DNA from: Clostridiales bacterium
Lineage (GTDB): Bacteria; Bacillota; Clostridia; Oscillospirales; Oscillospiraceae
Length of the DNA: 33,601 nucleotides
Reading direction: 5' to 3'
Assembly: GCA_021205375.1 (NCBI GenBank)
Contig: JAJPXR010000149.1
Coordinates: forward strand, 1-33,601
Shown here one piece after another: positions 15,256 to 23,287 of the stretch (position 1 is its first letter; each line of letters opens with the position of its first letter). The position numbers were made by a program, and so were the translations under genes. The notes below the pieces were generated by a model, which was given only the letters and a program-made list of their open reading frames with translations, did not search any database and had not been told where the DNA came from.

Positions 15256-16845
15256 ATGCTGACTATGCAGGCAGGGAGCGTAGCGGAAGTGCTGCTCGAC
15301 GGCGGAGGGGCAAAGCCCCGGAAGTGCCGTTTGACGGCGAGCGCTGTATTTTCTAACCATATGGTACTCCAACGGCAAAAGCCCATCCCCGTCTGGGGAC
15401 AGGGTACCCCTGGCGCACAGGTGACTGTCACCCTGGCCGATGAACGGAAAACCACTGTCGTTGGGCCGGACGGATGCTGGTACCTCACCCTTGCCCCACG
15501 GGAGGCGGGAACCGGCCTCACCCTGACCGTGGAAAGCAAAGGCCAGCAGTTGACCTGCACCGACGTAGCCGTGGGCGAGGTGTGGTTTGCCGGGGGGCAG
15601 AGCAACATGGAGCTGCCGCTCCGGGACTGCAAAAACGGAAGGCGAGAGGTGGCAGACAGCGACTACCCCTCTATCCGCTTTTACAACGTCCCCCAGCGGG
15701 CGGTGTTGGACGAGGAAGCAGAGAGTACATGGAAAGTCTGCGCCCCCTCGACCAGCGGGGACATGAGCGCCGTGGCCTATTTCTTCGCCCGACAGCTCAG
15801 CCAGACCCAGGGAGTCCCCGTGGGCATCATCGGCTGCTATTGGGGCGGTACCTCAATTAGCTGCTGGATGAGCCGACAGCAGTTGGAAAAGACCGCAGCG
15901 GGGCAGAAATACCTCAATGACTACGCAGCACTGGTGGGGGACAAGACCGATGAACAGTACGCCGCCGAGATGGAACGCTACAACGCAGAATACCAGGCGT
16001 GGCAAGCCCGCATTGACCAACGCCGGGCGGCGGAGCCGACGGTGACCTGGCCGGTGCTGAACGAGGAATGTGGTCTCTGCCCTTGGCCCCAGCCTGCGGG
16101 CAACCAGTCCCCCTTCCGGCCCGCCGGACTGTACGAGACGATGGTGCAACGGGTGACGCCCTACGCTATTCGTGGCTTTTTGTACTACCAGGGCGAGGAG
16201 GACGAGGCCAGACACGCCACCTACGATGTGATGATGGCCAGCCTCATCGACCAGTGGCGCACGGACTGGCGGGACGACGAACTGCCCTTCCTGTTTGTGC
16301 AGCTGCCCATGTACTGCTCCAGAGAGGAATATCAAAATCACCAGGACAGCAAGCACTGGGCCATGATGCGGGACCAGCAGATGAAAGTCAGCCGGACAGT
16401 GGCCAACACCGGCCTTGCGGTGCTCACCGACTGCGGCGAGTTCGACAACATCCACCCCCTGGACAAGCAGACGGTGGGCCATCGCCTGGCACTCCAGGCC
16501 CGGAAAAAGGTTTACGGCGAGGACGTGGTCGCGGATGCACCCGTGATGGCGCAGACCCGCCCCACAGAGGACGGCGGCATGGAGGTGCGTTTCCGGCATA
16601 CCGGCGGCGGCTTGTCCGTCCGGGGAGACTGCCTGGAGGGGTTCCAGTTGGCCGGGGCGGATGGGTTTTTTTATCCCGCTCGCGGCAGCGTCCAGGCAGA
16701 CCGGGTGCTGCTCCACAGCGCCCAGGTGTCCGCGCCGGTCTATGTGCGCTATGCCTGGACCAACTTTGGCCCGGCCACCCTGTACGGGGCCTCCGGCCTG
16801 CCCGCCGCGCCCTTCCGCACAGATGAATTTCCCATTGAAGGGTAA
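15256..16845 (+). CDS. SGNH-type acetylesterase (sialate O-acetylesterase-like)
   Basis: The protein has 529 residues in the SGNH hydrolase/SASA group. A beta domain (VFSNHMVLQRQKPIPVWGQ) leads to the nucleophile block GEVWFAGGQSNMELPL with the catalytic Ser, then VGIIGCYWGGTSISCWM, GFLYYQGEEDEARH and the Asp-His block EFDNIHPLDKQTVGHRLA. No signal peptide is seen, so it is cytoplasmic. In a mannan operon it most likely removes acetyl groups from imported mannooligosaccharides, like the CE17/CE2 enzymes of other gut Firmicutes; the family assignment is not certain. AAGGAG sets the start at 15256. Residues 5-28 come from the 71-bp repeat, so the original protein probably began MLT directly before the SAVFSNH segment. 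Confidence 0.85.
   Translation: MLTMQAGSVAEVLLDGGGAKPRKCRLTASAVFSNHMVLQRQKPIPVWGQGTPGAQVTVTLADERKTTVVGPDGCWYLTLAPREAGTGLTLTVESKGQQLTCTDVAVGEVWFAGGQSNMELPLRDCKNGRREVADSDYPSIRFYNVPQRAVLDEEAESTWKVCAPSTSGDMSAVAYFFARQLSQTQGVPVGIIGCYWGGTSISCWMSRQQLEKTAAGQKYLNDYAALVGDKTDEQYAAEMERYNAEYQAWQARIDQRRAAEPTVTWPVLNEECGLCPWPQPAGNQSPFRPAGLYETMVQRVTPYAIRGFLYYQGEEDEARHATYDVMMASLIDQWRTDWRDDELPFLFVQLPMYCSREEYQNHQDSKHWAMMRDQQMKVSRTVANTGLAVLTDCGEFDNIHPLDKQTVGHRLALQARKKVYGEDVVADAPVMAQTRPTEDGGMEVRFRHTGGGLSVRGDCLEGFQLAGADGFFYPARGSVQADRVLLHSAQVSAPVYVRYAWTNFGPATLYGASGLPAAPFRTDEFPIEG
15268..15338 (+). repeat. 71-bp structured repeat, copy B, at the esterase N-terminus
   Basis: This is the same element as 9666-9736 but in plus orientation, with five substitutions over 71 bases, four of them changes to T or A. 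It starts four codons after the esterase ATG and is translated as QAGSVAEVLLDGGGAKPRK and following residues. The central GGGGC-AAA-GCCCC hairpin is kept by the sequence. The frame of the esterase is preserved. Confidence 0.88.
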
Positions 16846-16852
16846 ATTTCAG

Positions 16853-17012
16853 GGAAGCTCTGATTAAATGGCACTGGATGGCTGGGCGAGCAAATTTTGC
16901 GCAAATCGAGGCGTGAAATCGCAGGAATACTGGATGTATTTCAAGATTTCACAACGAAGAGTTGCACGAAAGATGCCGCTCAGACGCCAGAAGGTATTTA
17001 ATCAAAGGTTCC
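16853..17012. mobile_element. MITE-like foldback element, about 160 bp
   Basis: The ends GGAAGCTCTGATTAAAT and ATTTAATCAAAGGTTCC are imperfect terminal inverted repeats, 15 of 17 paired. The interior also folds back: 16895-16920 (TTTTGCGCAAATC...GTGAAATC) pairs with 16945-16971 (GATTTCAC...GTTGCACGAAA). There is no open frame of note. The element lies between the esterase stop and the ribosome site of manA and therefore forms most of the leader of manA. The same terminal sequence occurs at 33-49. The structure suggests a non-autonomous transposable element; target duplications are not clear. Confidence 0.72.
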
Positions 17013-17033
17013 TTAGAACAAGGAGCAAAGCGT

Positions 17034-17966
17034 ATGCCTGTGTTAAAGTTAAAGCCCGCCTGCAAGGACTATATCTGGGGCGGGAAGCGCCTGAAAACGG
17101 ACTATCACAAGGAATTTGACGGCCCCCGGCTGGCGGAGTGCTGGGAGCTGTCCTGTCACCCGGACGGGCCTTCTGTCATCACCAACGGCGTTTTCGCAGG
17201 GCGGACACTGCGGGAATACCTCGCCGCCGTGGGGAAACGGGTGCTGGGCAGTAACTGCCAGGTGTTCCGGGAGTTCCCCATCCTCATCAAGCTCATCGAC
17301 GCAAAAGACAATCTGTCCATTCAGGTGCATCCCAACAACACCGACGCCCTGGAAAATGAGCACCAGTACGGCAAAACCGAGATGTGGTACGTGCTGGACG
17401 CCGAACCCGGCGCATACCTCTACTATGGCTTCCGGGAACCGATCTCCAAAGGGGAGTTCCGGCGGCGCATCCAAGATGGGACCTTGCTGGAGGTACTGAA
17501 CGCCGTACCAGTTCACAAGGGCGACCTGTTTTACATTCCGGCGGGGACCCTCCACGCCATCTGTAAGGGTATCGTTATTGCGGAGATCCAGCAGAGTTCC
17601 AACGTGACCTATCGGGTCTTTGATTATAACCGGGTGGGAGCGGACGGAATGTCCCGGAAGCTCCATGTGGATCAGGCGGTGGAGGTCACCCACTGTCAGC
17701 CGCCCCGCACCGACTACAACTTCGGCGGACACCTGGCCCGCAGCGCCTACTTCACCGTCGATGTGGTGCAGGCGCCCTATGCGGGGGACTGTGACGACGA
17801 ATCCTTCACCTCCCTCCTGGTGTTGGAGGGAGAGGGCGAGGTACAGTGCGGGAAAGAGGCCATGCCCTGCCAGAAAGGGGACAGTCTGTTTCTGCCTGCC
17901 GACAGCGGGGAATTTTCCATCGCAGGAACGATTAGCGCCTTAATGACACGGGTGGGGACAATATAG
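17034..17966 (+). CDS. manA: Mannose-6-phosphate isomerase, class I
   Basis: This zinc-dependent isomerase has 310 residues and the short form common in Firmicutes. The cupin metal site is visible: QVHPNN with His 99, GKTEMWYVL with Glu 116, and PAGTLHAI with His 174. KDYIWGGKRLKTDY at the N-terminus and YRVFDYNR are also family hallmarks. It converts mannose-6-phosphate to fructose-6-phosphate, the last step from mannan to glycolysis. I chose ATG 17034 behind AAGGAG. The longer frame from 16962 would translate the foldback element and is rejected. The element directly upstream may affect its expression. Confidence 0.93.
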   Translation: MPVLKLKPACKDYIWGGKRLKTDYHKEFDGPRLAECWELSCHPDGPSVITNGVFAGRTLREYLAAVGKRVLGSNCQVFREFPILIKLIDAKDNLSIQVHPNNTDALENEHQYGKTEMWYVLDAEPGAYLYYGFREPISKGEFRRRIQDGTLLEVLNAVPVHKGDLFYIPAGTLHAICKGIVIAEIQQSSNVTYRVFDYNRVGADGMSRKLHVDQAVEVTHCQPPRTDYNFGGHLARSAYFTVDVVQAPYAGDCDDESFTSLLVLEGEGEVQCGKEAMPCQKGDSLFLPADSGEFSIAGTISALMTRVGTI

Positions 17967-18262
17967 CCGTTTGCCGCCGAAAACGAGCTGTCAACGAAAA
18001 GCTGTTCTTTGTGGAAAACTTGTCCCATGTTGGGCAGAAGCGCTGACCGAATGACAAAGCACAATCCCCTCTTGCCTCCCCTGAAAGGGCAGGGAGGGGC
18101 AAAGCCCTGGAAGTGCCGCTTGACGGCGGAGGAGGGCCGCCGCCTTTCGGCGGTGGCGGCAGGGTTTCACGCTAGTGAAAGTGACAAGGTTCATTCGAAG
18201 GGACAAGTTCAAAAGTTTCAGTTTTTGGCTAGGAGCTAATAGCTATTATACAGGAGAAAACC
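17967..18262. other. Structured intergenic region after manA
   Basis: This gap is unusually rich in hairpins. It holds CCTCCC/GGGAGG at 18075-18097, the partial 71-bp repeat at 18093-18127, a 9-bp stem with TTTC loop at 18136-18157 (GCCGCCGCC/GGCGGTGGC), and a perfect TTTCAC-GCTA-GTGAAA hairpin at 18165-18180. After that comes an AT-richer part ending in AGCTAATAGCT and TATTATA near 18231-18249, then the AGGAG ribosome site. I see no coding region. It may mark the end of the first transcript and contain a weak promoter for the next genes, but no clear terminator T run is present. Confidence 0.5.
18093..18127 (+). repeat. Partial copy C of the structured repeat (intergenic)
   Basis: These 35 bases match the second half of copy B (15304-15338) at 33 positions: the GGGGC-AAA-GCCC hairpin followed by the 19-mer GGAAGTGCCGCTTGACGGC exactly as in copy A. 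The first 19-mer of the full element is missing. It shows that the element also occurs outside genes. Confidence 0.8.
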
Positions 18263-18934
18263 ATGCTGCCAGATTATGAGACGGAAACAGATCGGGTCCA
18301 CCGGCACCTGAAAGAGGATTTGACCAGAACAGAGCGACTGCGGAACTGGTGGTGGTATCACCGGTTTTACCTGCTGCTGGCCCTGTTGGTGTTGCTGCTG
18401 CTGGGTTACTTCGCCTGGCAGGACGCGGGAGTAGACGACCCGGACTACCATGTGGCCTGGGTGGGCGTCACCCAGCTGACCGACGAGGAGGCGGACGCCC
18501 TGACCCAGCGGCTGGCGGCCTTCGGCGAGGACGTGAACGGCGACGGCCGGGTGGTGGTGCAGCTCCACCAGTATTGTATTGACCTCTCCTCCAACGGAGA
18601 GGGACAGTCCGGCCAGGAGGTTCTGGCGGCCTACAACGGACTGGAAACGGATTTTACCGTCTACCAGAGCGGCATCTTCCTGCTGGAGGACCCGGAGAGT
18701 TTTCAGGCCACCTATGGGGCGCTTTGCCGCCTGGACGGGACGCTGCCGGAGGACGATGAGAGCGCCGAAACGCTGACAGTGGCCTGGGAGGACATCTCCA
18801 CCTTAGGAGCATTGCCTGTGGACTGTGATTGTTACCTGGGATTCCGGGGTGTCTGGGACGATTCCGGCACCGGGGAGGCCCGGCTGGAGGATGACTGGGC
18901 GCTGTGGTGCAATATTTTGAGCAGCGTGGAATAA
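18263..18934 (+). CDS. Single-pass membrane protein of unknown function
   Basis: The 223-residue protein has a charged cytoplasmic N-terminus with HRHLKEDLTRTERLRNWW, one membrane segment at about residues 35-51 (FYLLLALLVLLLLGYFAW) and an acidic outside domain of about 170 residues. The outer domain has a regular alternation suggesting an alpha/beta fold (YHVAWVGVTQLTDEEADAL, DGRVVVQLHQYCID, TDFTVYQSGIFLLEDPE). It has few Lys residues and three to four Cys. I do not recognise a family. It lies between the mannan enzymes and the secreted mannanase and has a good ribosome site (AGGAG), so a role at the cell surface in the same pathway is possible but unproven. Confidence 0.7.
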   Translation: MLPDYETETDRVHRHLKEDLTRTERLRNWWWYHRFYLLLALLVLLLLGYFAWQDAGVDDPDYHVAWVGVTQLTDEEADALTQRLAAFGEDVNGDGRVVVQLHQYCIDLSSNGEGQSGQEVLAAYNGLETDFTVYQSGIFLLEDPESFQATYGALCRLDGTLPEDDESAETLTVAWEDISTLGALPVDCDCYLGFRGVWDDSGTGEARLEDDWALWCNILSSVE

Positions 18935-18935
18935 A

Positions 18936-18989
18936 GGCAACACCACACAATTAGAGTTGCGGCGTCTTACGGAATTGTGCGGTGCCGCC
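18936..18989. repeat. Imperfect inverted repeat before the mannanase gene
   Basis: GGCAACACCACACAATT and AATTGTGCGGTGCCGCC pair at 14 of 17 positions over a 20-base centre. The sequence begins one base after the stop of the membrane-protein gene and is followed by TTAAAAAAGGGG rather than a T run on the plus strand. It could be another small palindromic element or an intercistronic hairpin separating the mannanase message. Confidence 0.55.
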
Positions 18990-19059
18990 TTAAAAAAGGG
19001 GAGGTGAAACGACAGACAAAGGAACTATATCAACCTCAAAGCGGAAAGAAGGTAGAATT

Positions 19060-22000
19060 ATGAAAAAACAGCGAACAAAACGCCTTGTCGCCCTGGTGCT
19101 GGCCCTGGCAATGACCCTGTCCACCCTGTCCTTGCCCGTTTACGCGGCGGACATCTCTGAGACTGTCTTTGACGCCGCTGACACGCTCCCCGCAGCAGAA
19201 GTAGCGGAGACGGAAACCCCATCGGCAGAGGACGCAGACGAAACTGGCGCTGAGTCTGTCGCAGAGGAATCCATTGAAAACGCAGAGGATGCAGACGCAG
19301 CCACCAGCGAAAGCGCGGAAGCCGCCGACAGTGGGACTGCCGAGGCGCAACAGATCGTCACCGCTGCGGAGACACTGACCCCTCCCGCCACGGACAAGGT
19401 CGGCTTGGAGGAGGAATCCGGCTGGTACTACGGCAGCGGCTGGGAATGGCAGTACTCCGGCGCAGACAACTCCTCCGTCACCCAGGAAAACGGCATGGTC
19501 AAAGCCACAGTGGATTTCAGCGCCGATTCCGGGTATAGCTACAGCAAAATGGCCATTTCCTATTACAGCGACGACGGTGTCTCCCTGGACGGCGTCAATC
19601 AGGTAACGCTGGACTTTTACTATGACGAAGCCAATATGACATCCGGCAGCTTCCAGATGACCTTTTACTCTGATGTGCTGCAAATCGGCGAGACTGCCGT
19701 GGACATGAGCGCGGCAGAAACCGTGGAGGACACCCTGAAAAAGGTGTCTGTGACCCTGACCGGCGACAGTGCCTCCGGTTCCGTCAGCGGCAGCACTTTC
19801 TGCCTGATTGGTGTGAACACCGACTATCAGGGCGACCTGTGGCTGGACAATATTCAGTTCGCTCAGGCAGATACGGAGGAGGACGACGGATATGTGGATG
19901 CTACGGAAACGGCGGACACCCAAACCAGTCTCTCCGGCAGTTCTTCTGCGCTGACAGTCAACGGCACCTCCTATGCCTACGCCACTGAGGTGCAGTTGGC
20001 CGACCCCGATGCGGACGACTGTGTTCTGGCCCTGTACCAATACCTGAAAGCCGTGGGTGAATCTGACTCTGCTCTCTACGGCCACATGGAGGACACCGTC
20101 CTCAAGGCCGGTTCCAGCAGTCTGTCTTACTCGGACACCCTGGACTTGACCGGTTCCCTCTCCGCTATCGACGGATATGACTGCGGCGACCTGTTTGCCG
20201 GTTTCGCCGCCAAATACAACGCCCGTCACCCCGACGAGGAGCAGCTGCCAGAGACCACCGAGGGCAATATCAAGGCCGCTGCGCTGCTGTCCAACGAATC
20301 TATTGAGAGCGGCGCGATTATGACACTCTCCTGCCATATGCCAAACTTTGCCTATGCCACGGAGACAGACCCCGACGCGGAAAAGACCTATGACCGCTAC
20401 GACTACAGCGCGGCAGACTCCTACACACTGACGGGCGATACGATGAACGAACTCCTGCCCGGCGGTGCGTACAATGCCCAGTTCACCGCCTTCCTGGACC
20501 TGGTAGCAGAGTACGCCCAGCAGGTGGACGGCGCGATCCTGTTCCGTCCCTTCCACGAGAACACAGGCAGCTGGTTCTGGTGGGGCAAGGCTTTCTGCGA
20601 TGCGGAGACCTATAAGAGTGTGTACAAGTACACCGTGGAATACCTGCGGGACGAAAAGGGAGTACATAACCTGCTGTATGTCTATGGACCCGGCTCGGAG
20701 GCCGCCACTGTAGAAGAATATGGTGAGCGCTATCCCGGCGATGCGTATGTGGACATCGTGGGTTTCGACTCCTATGACGACCAGGCCACGGACGGCGACA
20801 GCTACACCTTCCAGAAGAACTTTGAGGCCGTTGTAGCGGTGACAGACCAGTTCGCCAAGGAACATAACAAGCTCTTTGCCGTCACAGAGACCGGCATCAG
20901 CAACAGTGCAATGAAAAAGACTGGAAACGAGCGTTTGGAGTGGTTCACAGAGATCCTGGACATCATCACCAAAGACGATTACGACTGTGTCTATTACATG
21001 GTCTGGTCCAACTACTCCTCCAACGGCAACTATTATTCCCCCTTCGCCGTTTTGGTCAATGAGGACGGTACGCTTCACGGCCACGAATTGATGGACCCCT
21101 TCATCCGCTTTTATAACAACGCCAAAAGTATTTTTGCCACAGACCAGCAGGCAGTACTCTGCGGTGAAACGCAGCCCGCCACTCCCACCGTCGGAAACTG
21201 GGACATCACCGGCTACTTTACCGCGCCTGTCGCCGGAACCCGTATTTTAGATGCCACCACCGTCACCGCTCGGGTGAGCCAGGCGGACACGGATGCCGTA
21301 ATCACAGTTTCCAACGGGACTAACGTGATTACCCTAGACACCACTGTAGACGGGAAAACGGTCTCTGCCGAACTGACAGCGGAGGTGCTGGCACAGTTGG
21401 GGAAGACAGCCAGCGGCGCCATTTATCTTTGCGTGGGCGAGGAGCAGCTGGCGGAGAACAGCGTGATTTTCAACATCGAGGAAACCGAGGCCGACCCCTA
21501 TCTGGTAGACGACTTTGAGTCCTACTACGGGGTGGATTCTCTGCTGACCAGCACCTGGGCCACCAACAAAGCTTCCGGCAGCACCATCTCCCTGACCCTG
21601 ACCGATGCGAACGGGGAAGCGCAGGAGGGCTTCGGCCTGAACTTCACCTATTCCGAAACCAGCGGCGGCTGGGCCGGGGCTACCATTAGCAAAGAAGTGG
21701 ACTGGTCGGACTGCAACGCCCTCCAGTTCTGGACCATCCCCGATGCCAACCAGCAGAAGGTGGTCATCCAAATTCAGGCCAACGACACTTGCTATGAGGC
21801 GTATCTGAATCTCTATGAGGATTATGCGGCTCTGGCAGGACAACCCACGTTGGTAACCATCCCCTTCACTGAATTTTGCCAGCGAGACACCGAGGGCAAT
21901 CCCACAGGTGGGCTGGTAAACGACTGTTCCAGTGTGACTTCCTTCGGCCTGTGGGTCAACGCCATCGACAACGAGTATTTTGACGGCGACACCGTCAGCG

Positions 22001-23061
22001 GCTCCATCTGGTACGACAACATCACAGCCGTTCCTACTGACCTGACCGAAGCGACCTTTACGGCGTTGACACAGGAAGAAACCGTCGATACTTCTGGCCT
22101 GACCACCGCGATTGAGCAGGCGGAGTCTCTAAACGAGAGCGACTACACGGCTGACAGATGGGCCGATTTGCAAACAGCGCTGGCCGCCGCCAAGACCGTG
22201 GCCGCCAATGCCGCAGCAACCCAGAGTGAGATAGACGAAGCTGCCACCGCTCTGACCAGTGCAATCTCTGCCCTGGAAACGCTGCCTATTGTTGACAGCT
22301 CTGCGCTGACCGCCGCCATCGAGCAGGCGGAGGCCCTGACCGAGAGTGACTATACCGCCGACAGTTGGTCTGCGCTGCAATCCGCACTGGAAAGTGCCAA
22401 AATCGTGGCCGCCAACGGCTCCGCCACACAGGACAAAGTGGAAGAGGCCGCTGCCGCTCTGACCTTTGCCATCTCCGGCTTGGAAGTGGCTGAAAAGGTC
22501 ACTGTTCCCGCCGCCACTAAAATCACCTCTGCGGCGAACAAGGCCAAGGGTATCAAGCTCACCTGGAACAAGGTCTCCGCAGCCACCCACTACCAAGTCT
22601 ACCGTAAGATCGGCAGCGGCAGCTGGAAGAAGGTCAAAACCACCACCTCTACCACCTGGACCGACACCGCAGCCACCAAGAACGGCACCAAGTACCAGTA
22701 CAAGGTCTACGCGGTGAACTCCGCCGGAAAGAGCAAAGCTTCCGTTACTAAGACCATCTACCGGTTGACCGCCAAGCACTTCACCCGCGCCAAGAACGTC
22801 AGGGGTAAGAAGATCAGCCTCAAGTGGACCCGGAATACCAAAGCCACCGGTTATATTATCGAGTATTCCACCAGCAAGAGCTTCACCAGCTCTACTACCA
22901 AGACGGTGAACATCAAGGGCAATAAGAACCTGACCACCACCCTGAAAAATCTGAAAAAAGGTAAGACCTATTACATTCGTATGCGGCCCTACAAGACCTC
23001 CGGCAGCGTGACTTCTTACGCTGGTTGGAGCAAGGTCAAGACAGTTAAGGTCAAGAAGTAA
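19060..23061 (+). CDS. Secreted multidomain GH26 beta-mannanase
   Basis: This extracellular endo-beta-1,4-mannanase of 1333 residues starts the pathway. A signal peptide at 1-29 ends VYA, followed by an acidic, low-complexity linker to about 115. Residues 118-270 resemble a CBM27-type mannan-binding module. The GH26 barrel spans about 315-690, with acid/base Glu 500 in FRPFHENTGSWFWWG and nucleophile Glu 610 in FAVTETGIS. A beta module at about 700-805 is followed by a CBM23/27-like module at 812-992 (LVDDFESYYGVDSLL). Two FIVAR repeats start near 1010 and 1078. Two Lys-rich fibronectin III modules fill 1149-1333. There is no LPXTG or membrane tail, so the strongly basic C-terminus may hold it on the cell wall by charge. 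Start follows AGAAGG. A terminator follows. Confidence 0.93.
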   Translation: MKKQRTKRLVALVLALAMTLSTLSLPVYAADISETVFDAADTLPAAEVAETETPSAEDADETGAESVAEESIENAEDADAATSESAEAADSGTAEAQQIVTAAETLTPPATDKVGLEEESGWYYGSGWEWQYSGADNSSVTQENGMVKATVDFSADSGYSYSKMAISYYSDDGVSLDGVNQVTLDFYYDEANMTSGSFQMTFYSDVLQIGETAVDMSAAETVEDTLKKVSVTLTGDSASGSVSGSTFCLIGVNTDYQGDLWLDNIQFAQADTEEDDGYVDATETADTQTSLSGSSSALTVNGTSYAYATEVQLADPDADDCVLALYQYLKAVGESDSALYGHMEDTVLKAGSSSLSYSDTLDLTGSLSAIDGYDCGDLFAGFAAKYNARHPDEEQLPETTEGNIKAAALLSNESIESGAIMTLSCHMPNFAYATETDPDAEKTYDRYDYSAADSYTLTGDTMNELLPGGAYNAQFTAFLDLVAEYAQQVDGAILFRPFHENTGSWFWWGKAFCDAETYKSVYKYTVEYLRDEKGVHNLLYVYGPGSEAATVEEYGERYPGDAYVDIVGFDSYDDQATDGDSYTFQKNFEAVVAVTDQFAKEHNKLFAVTETGISNSAMKKTGNERLEWFTEILDIITKDDYDCVYYMVWSNYSSNGNYYSPFAVLVNEDGTLHGHELMDPFIRFYNNAKSIFATDQQAVLCGETQPATPTVGNWDITGYFTAPVAGTRILDATTVTARVSQADTDAVITVSNGTNVITLDTTVDGKTVSAELTAEVLAQLGKTASGAIYLCVGEEQLAENSVIFNIEETEADPYLVDDFESYYGVDSLLTSTWATNKASGSTISLTLTDANGEAQEGFGLNFTYSETSGGWAGATISKEVDWSDCNALQFWTIPDANQQKVVIQIQANDTCYEAYLNLYEDYAALAGQPTLVTIPFTEFCQRDTEGNPTGGLVNDCSSVTSFGLWVNAIDNEYFDGDTVSGSIWYDNITAVPTDLTEATFTALTQEETVDTSGLTTAIEQAESLNESDYTADRWADLQTALAAAKTVAANAAATQSEIDEAATALTSAISALETLPIVDSSALTAAIEQAEALTESDYTADSWSALQSALESAKIVAANGSATQDKVEEAAAALTFAISGLEVAEKVTVPAATKITSAANKAKGIKLTWNKVSAATHYQVYRKIGSGSWKKVKTTTSTTWTDTAATKNGTKYQYKVYAVNSAGKSKASVTKTIYRLTAKHFTRAKNVRGKKISLKWTRNTKATGYIIEYSTSKSFTSSTTKTVNIKGNKNLTTTLKNLKKGKTYYIRMRPYKTSGSVTSYAGWSKVKTVKVKK

Positions 23062-23113
23062 TATAGACTTGTTTCTGCCTAAAGCCGGAATACAACAACC
23101 CGCAAAATAAACG

Positions 23114-23151
23114 AATACCGCGCATGGGATAACCTGTGCGCGGTATTTTGT
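23114..23151 (+). terminator. Rho-independent terminator after the mannanase
   Basis: AATACCGCGCA and TGCGCGGTATT form a perfect 11-bp stem with a 12-base loop and continue into TTTTG. It lies about 50 bases after the GH26 stop and ends the mannan locus. Confidence 0.88.
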
Positions 23152-23232
23152 CAACCTAGAAGTAGAATGGGATTGGTTGAACAGCCTATTTCAAGTATTC
23201 TTTAGGACAACTCTTGATAAGCTCCTTTATTT

Positions 23233-23247
23233 GTGATAAGCTATCAC
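23233..23247 (+). promoter_or_regulatory. Palindrome in the putative promoter of the ATPase-like gene
   Basis: GTGATA-AGC-TATCAC is a perfect inverted repeat. It overlaps a possible promoter with TTGTGA (23231-23236) and TAAATT (23254-23259) spaced by 17 bases. A regulator could bind here; the promoter match is only moderate. Confidence 0.35.
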
Positions 23248-23287
23248 CATAAGTAAATTATATGATTCGGTCTTGGAGGTGACGGAC

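Noticed and set aside
16962..17033. Longer N-terminus for ManA
   Set aside because: It would translate the foldback element; the ribosome site AAGGAG and family start both support ATG 17034.
17967..18262. Riboswitch upstream of the membrane-protein gene
   Set aside because: Several hairpins are present but no known riboswitch core could be matched, and part of the region is explained by the repeat copy.
19036..21084. Minus-strand frame of 682 codons opposite the mannanase
   Set aside because: It is an antisense shadow; GH26 active-site motifs and signal peptide on the plus strand are decisive.
22087..22490. Tandem repeats in the mannanase as a DNA repeat or CRISPR-like array
   Set aside because: They are two diverged FIVAR protein modules of about 67 codons; no short regular repeats with spacers occur anywhere in the window.
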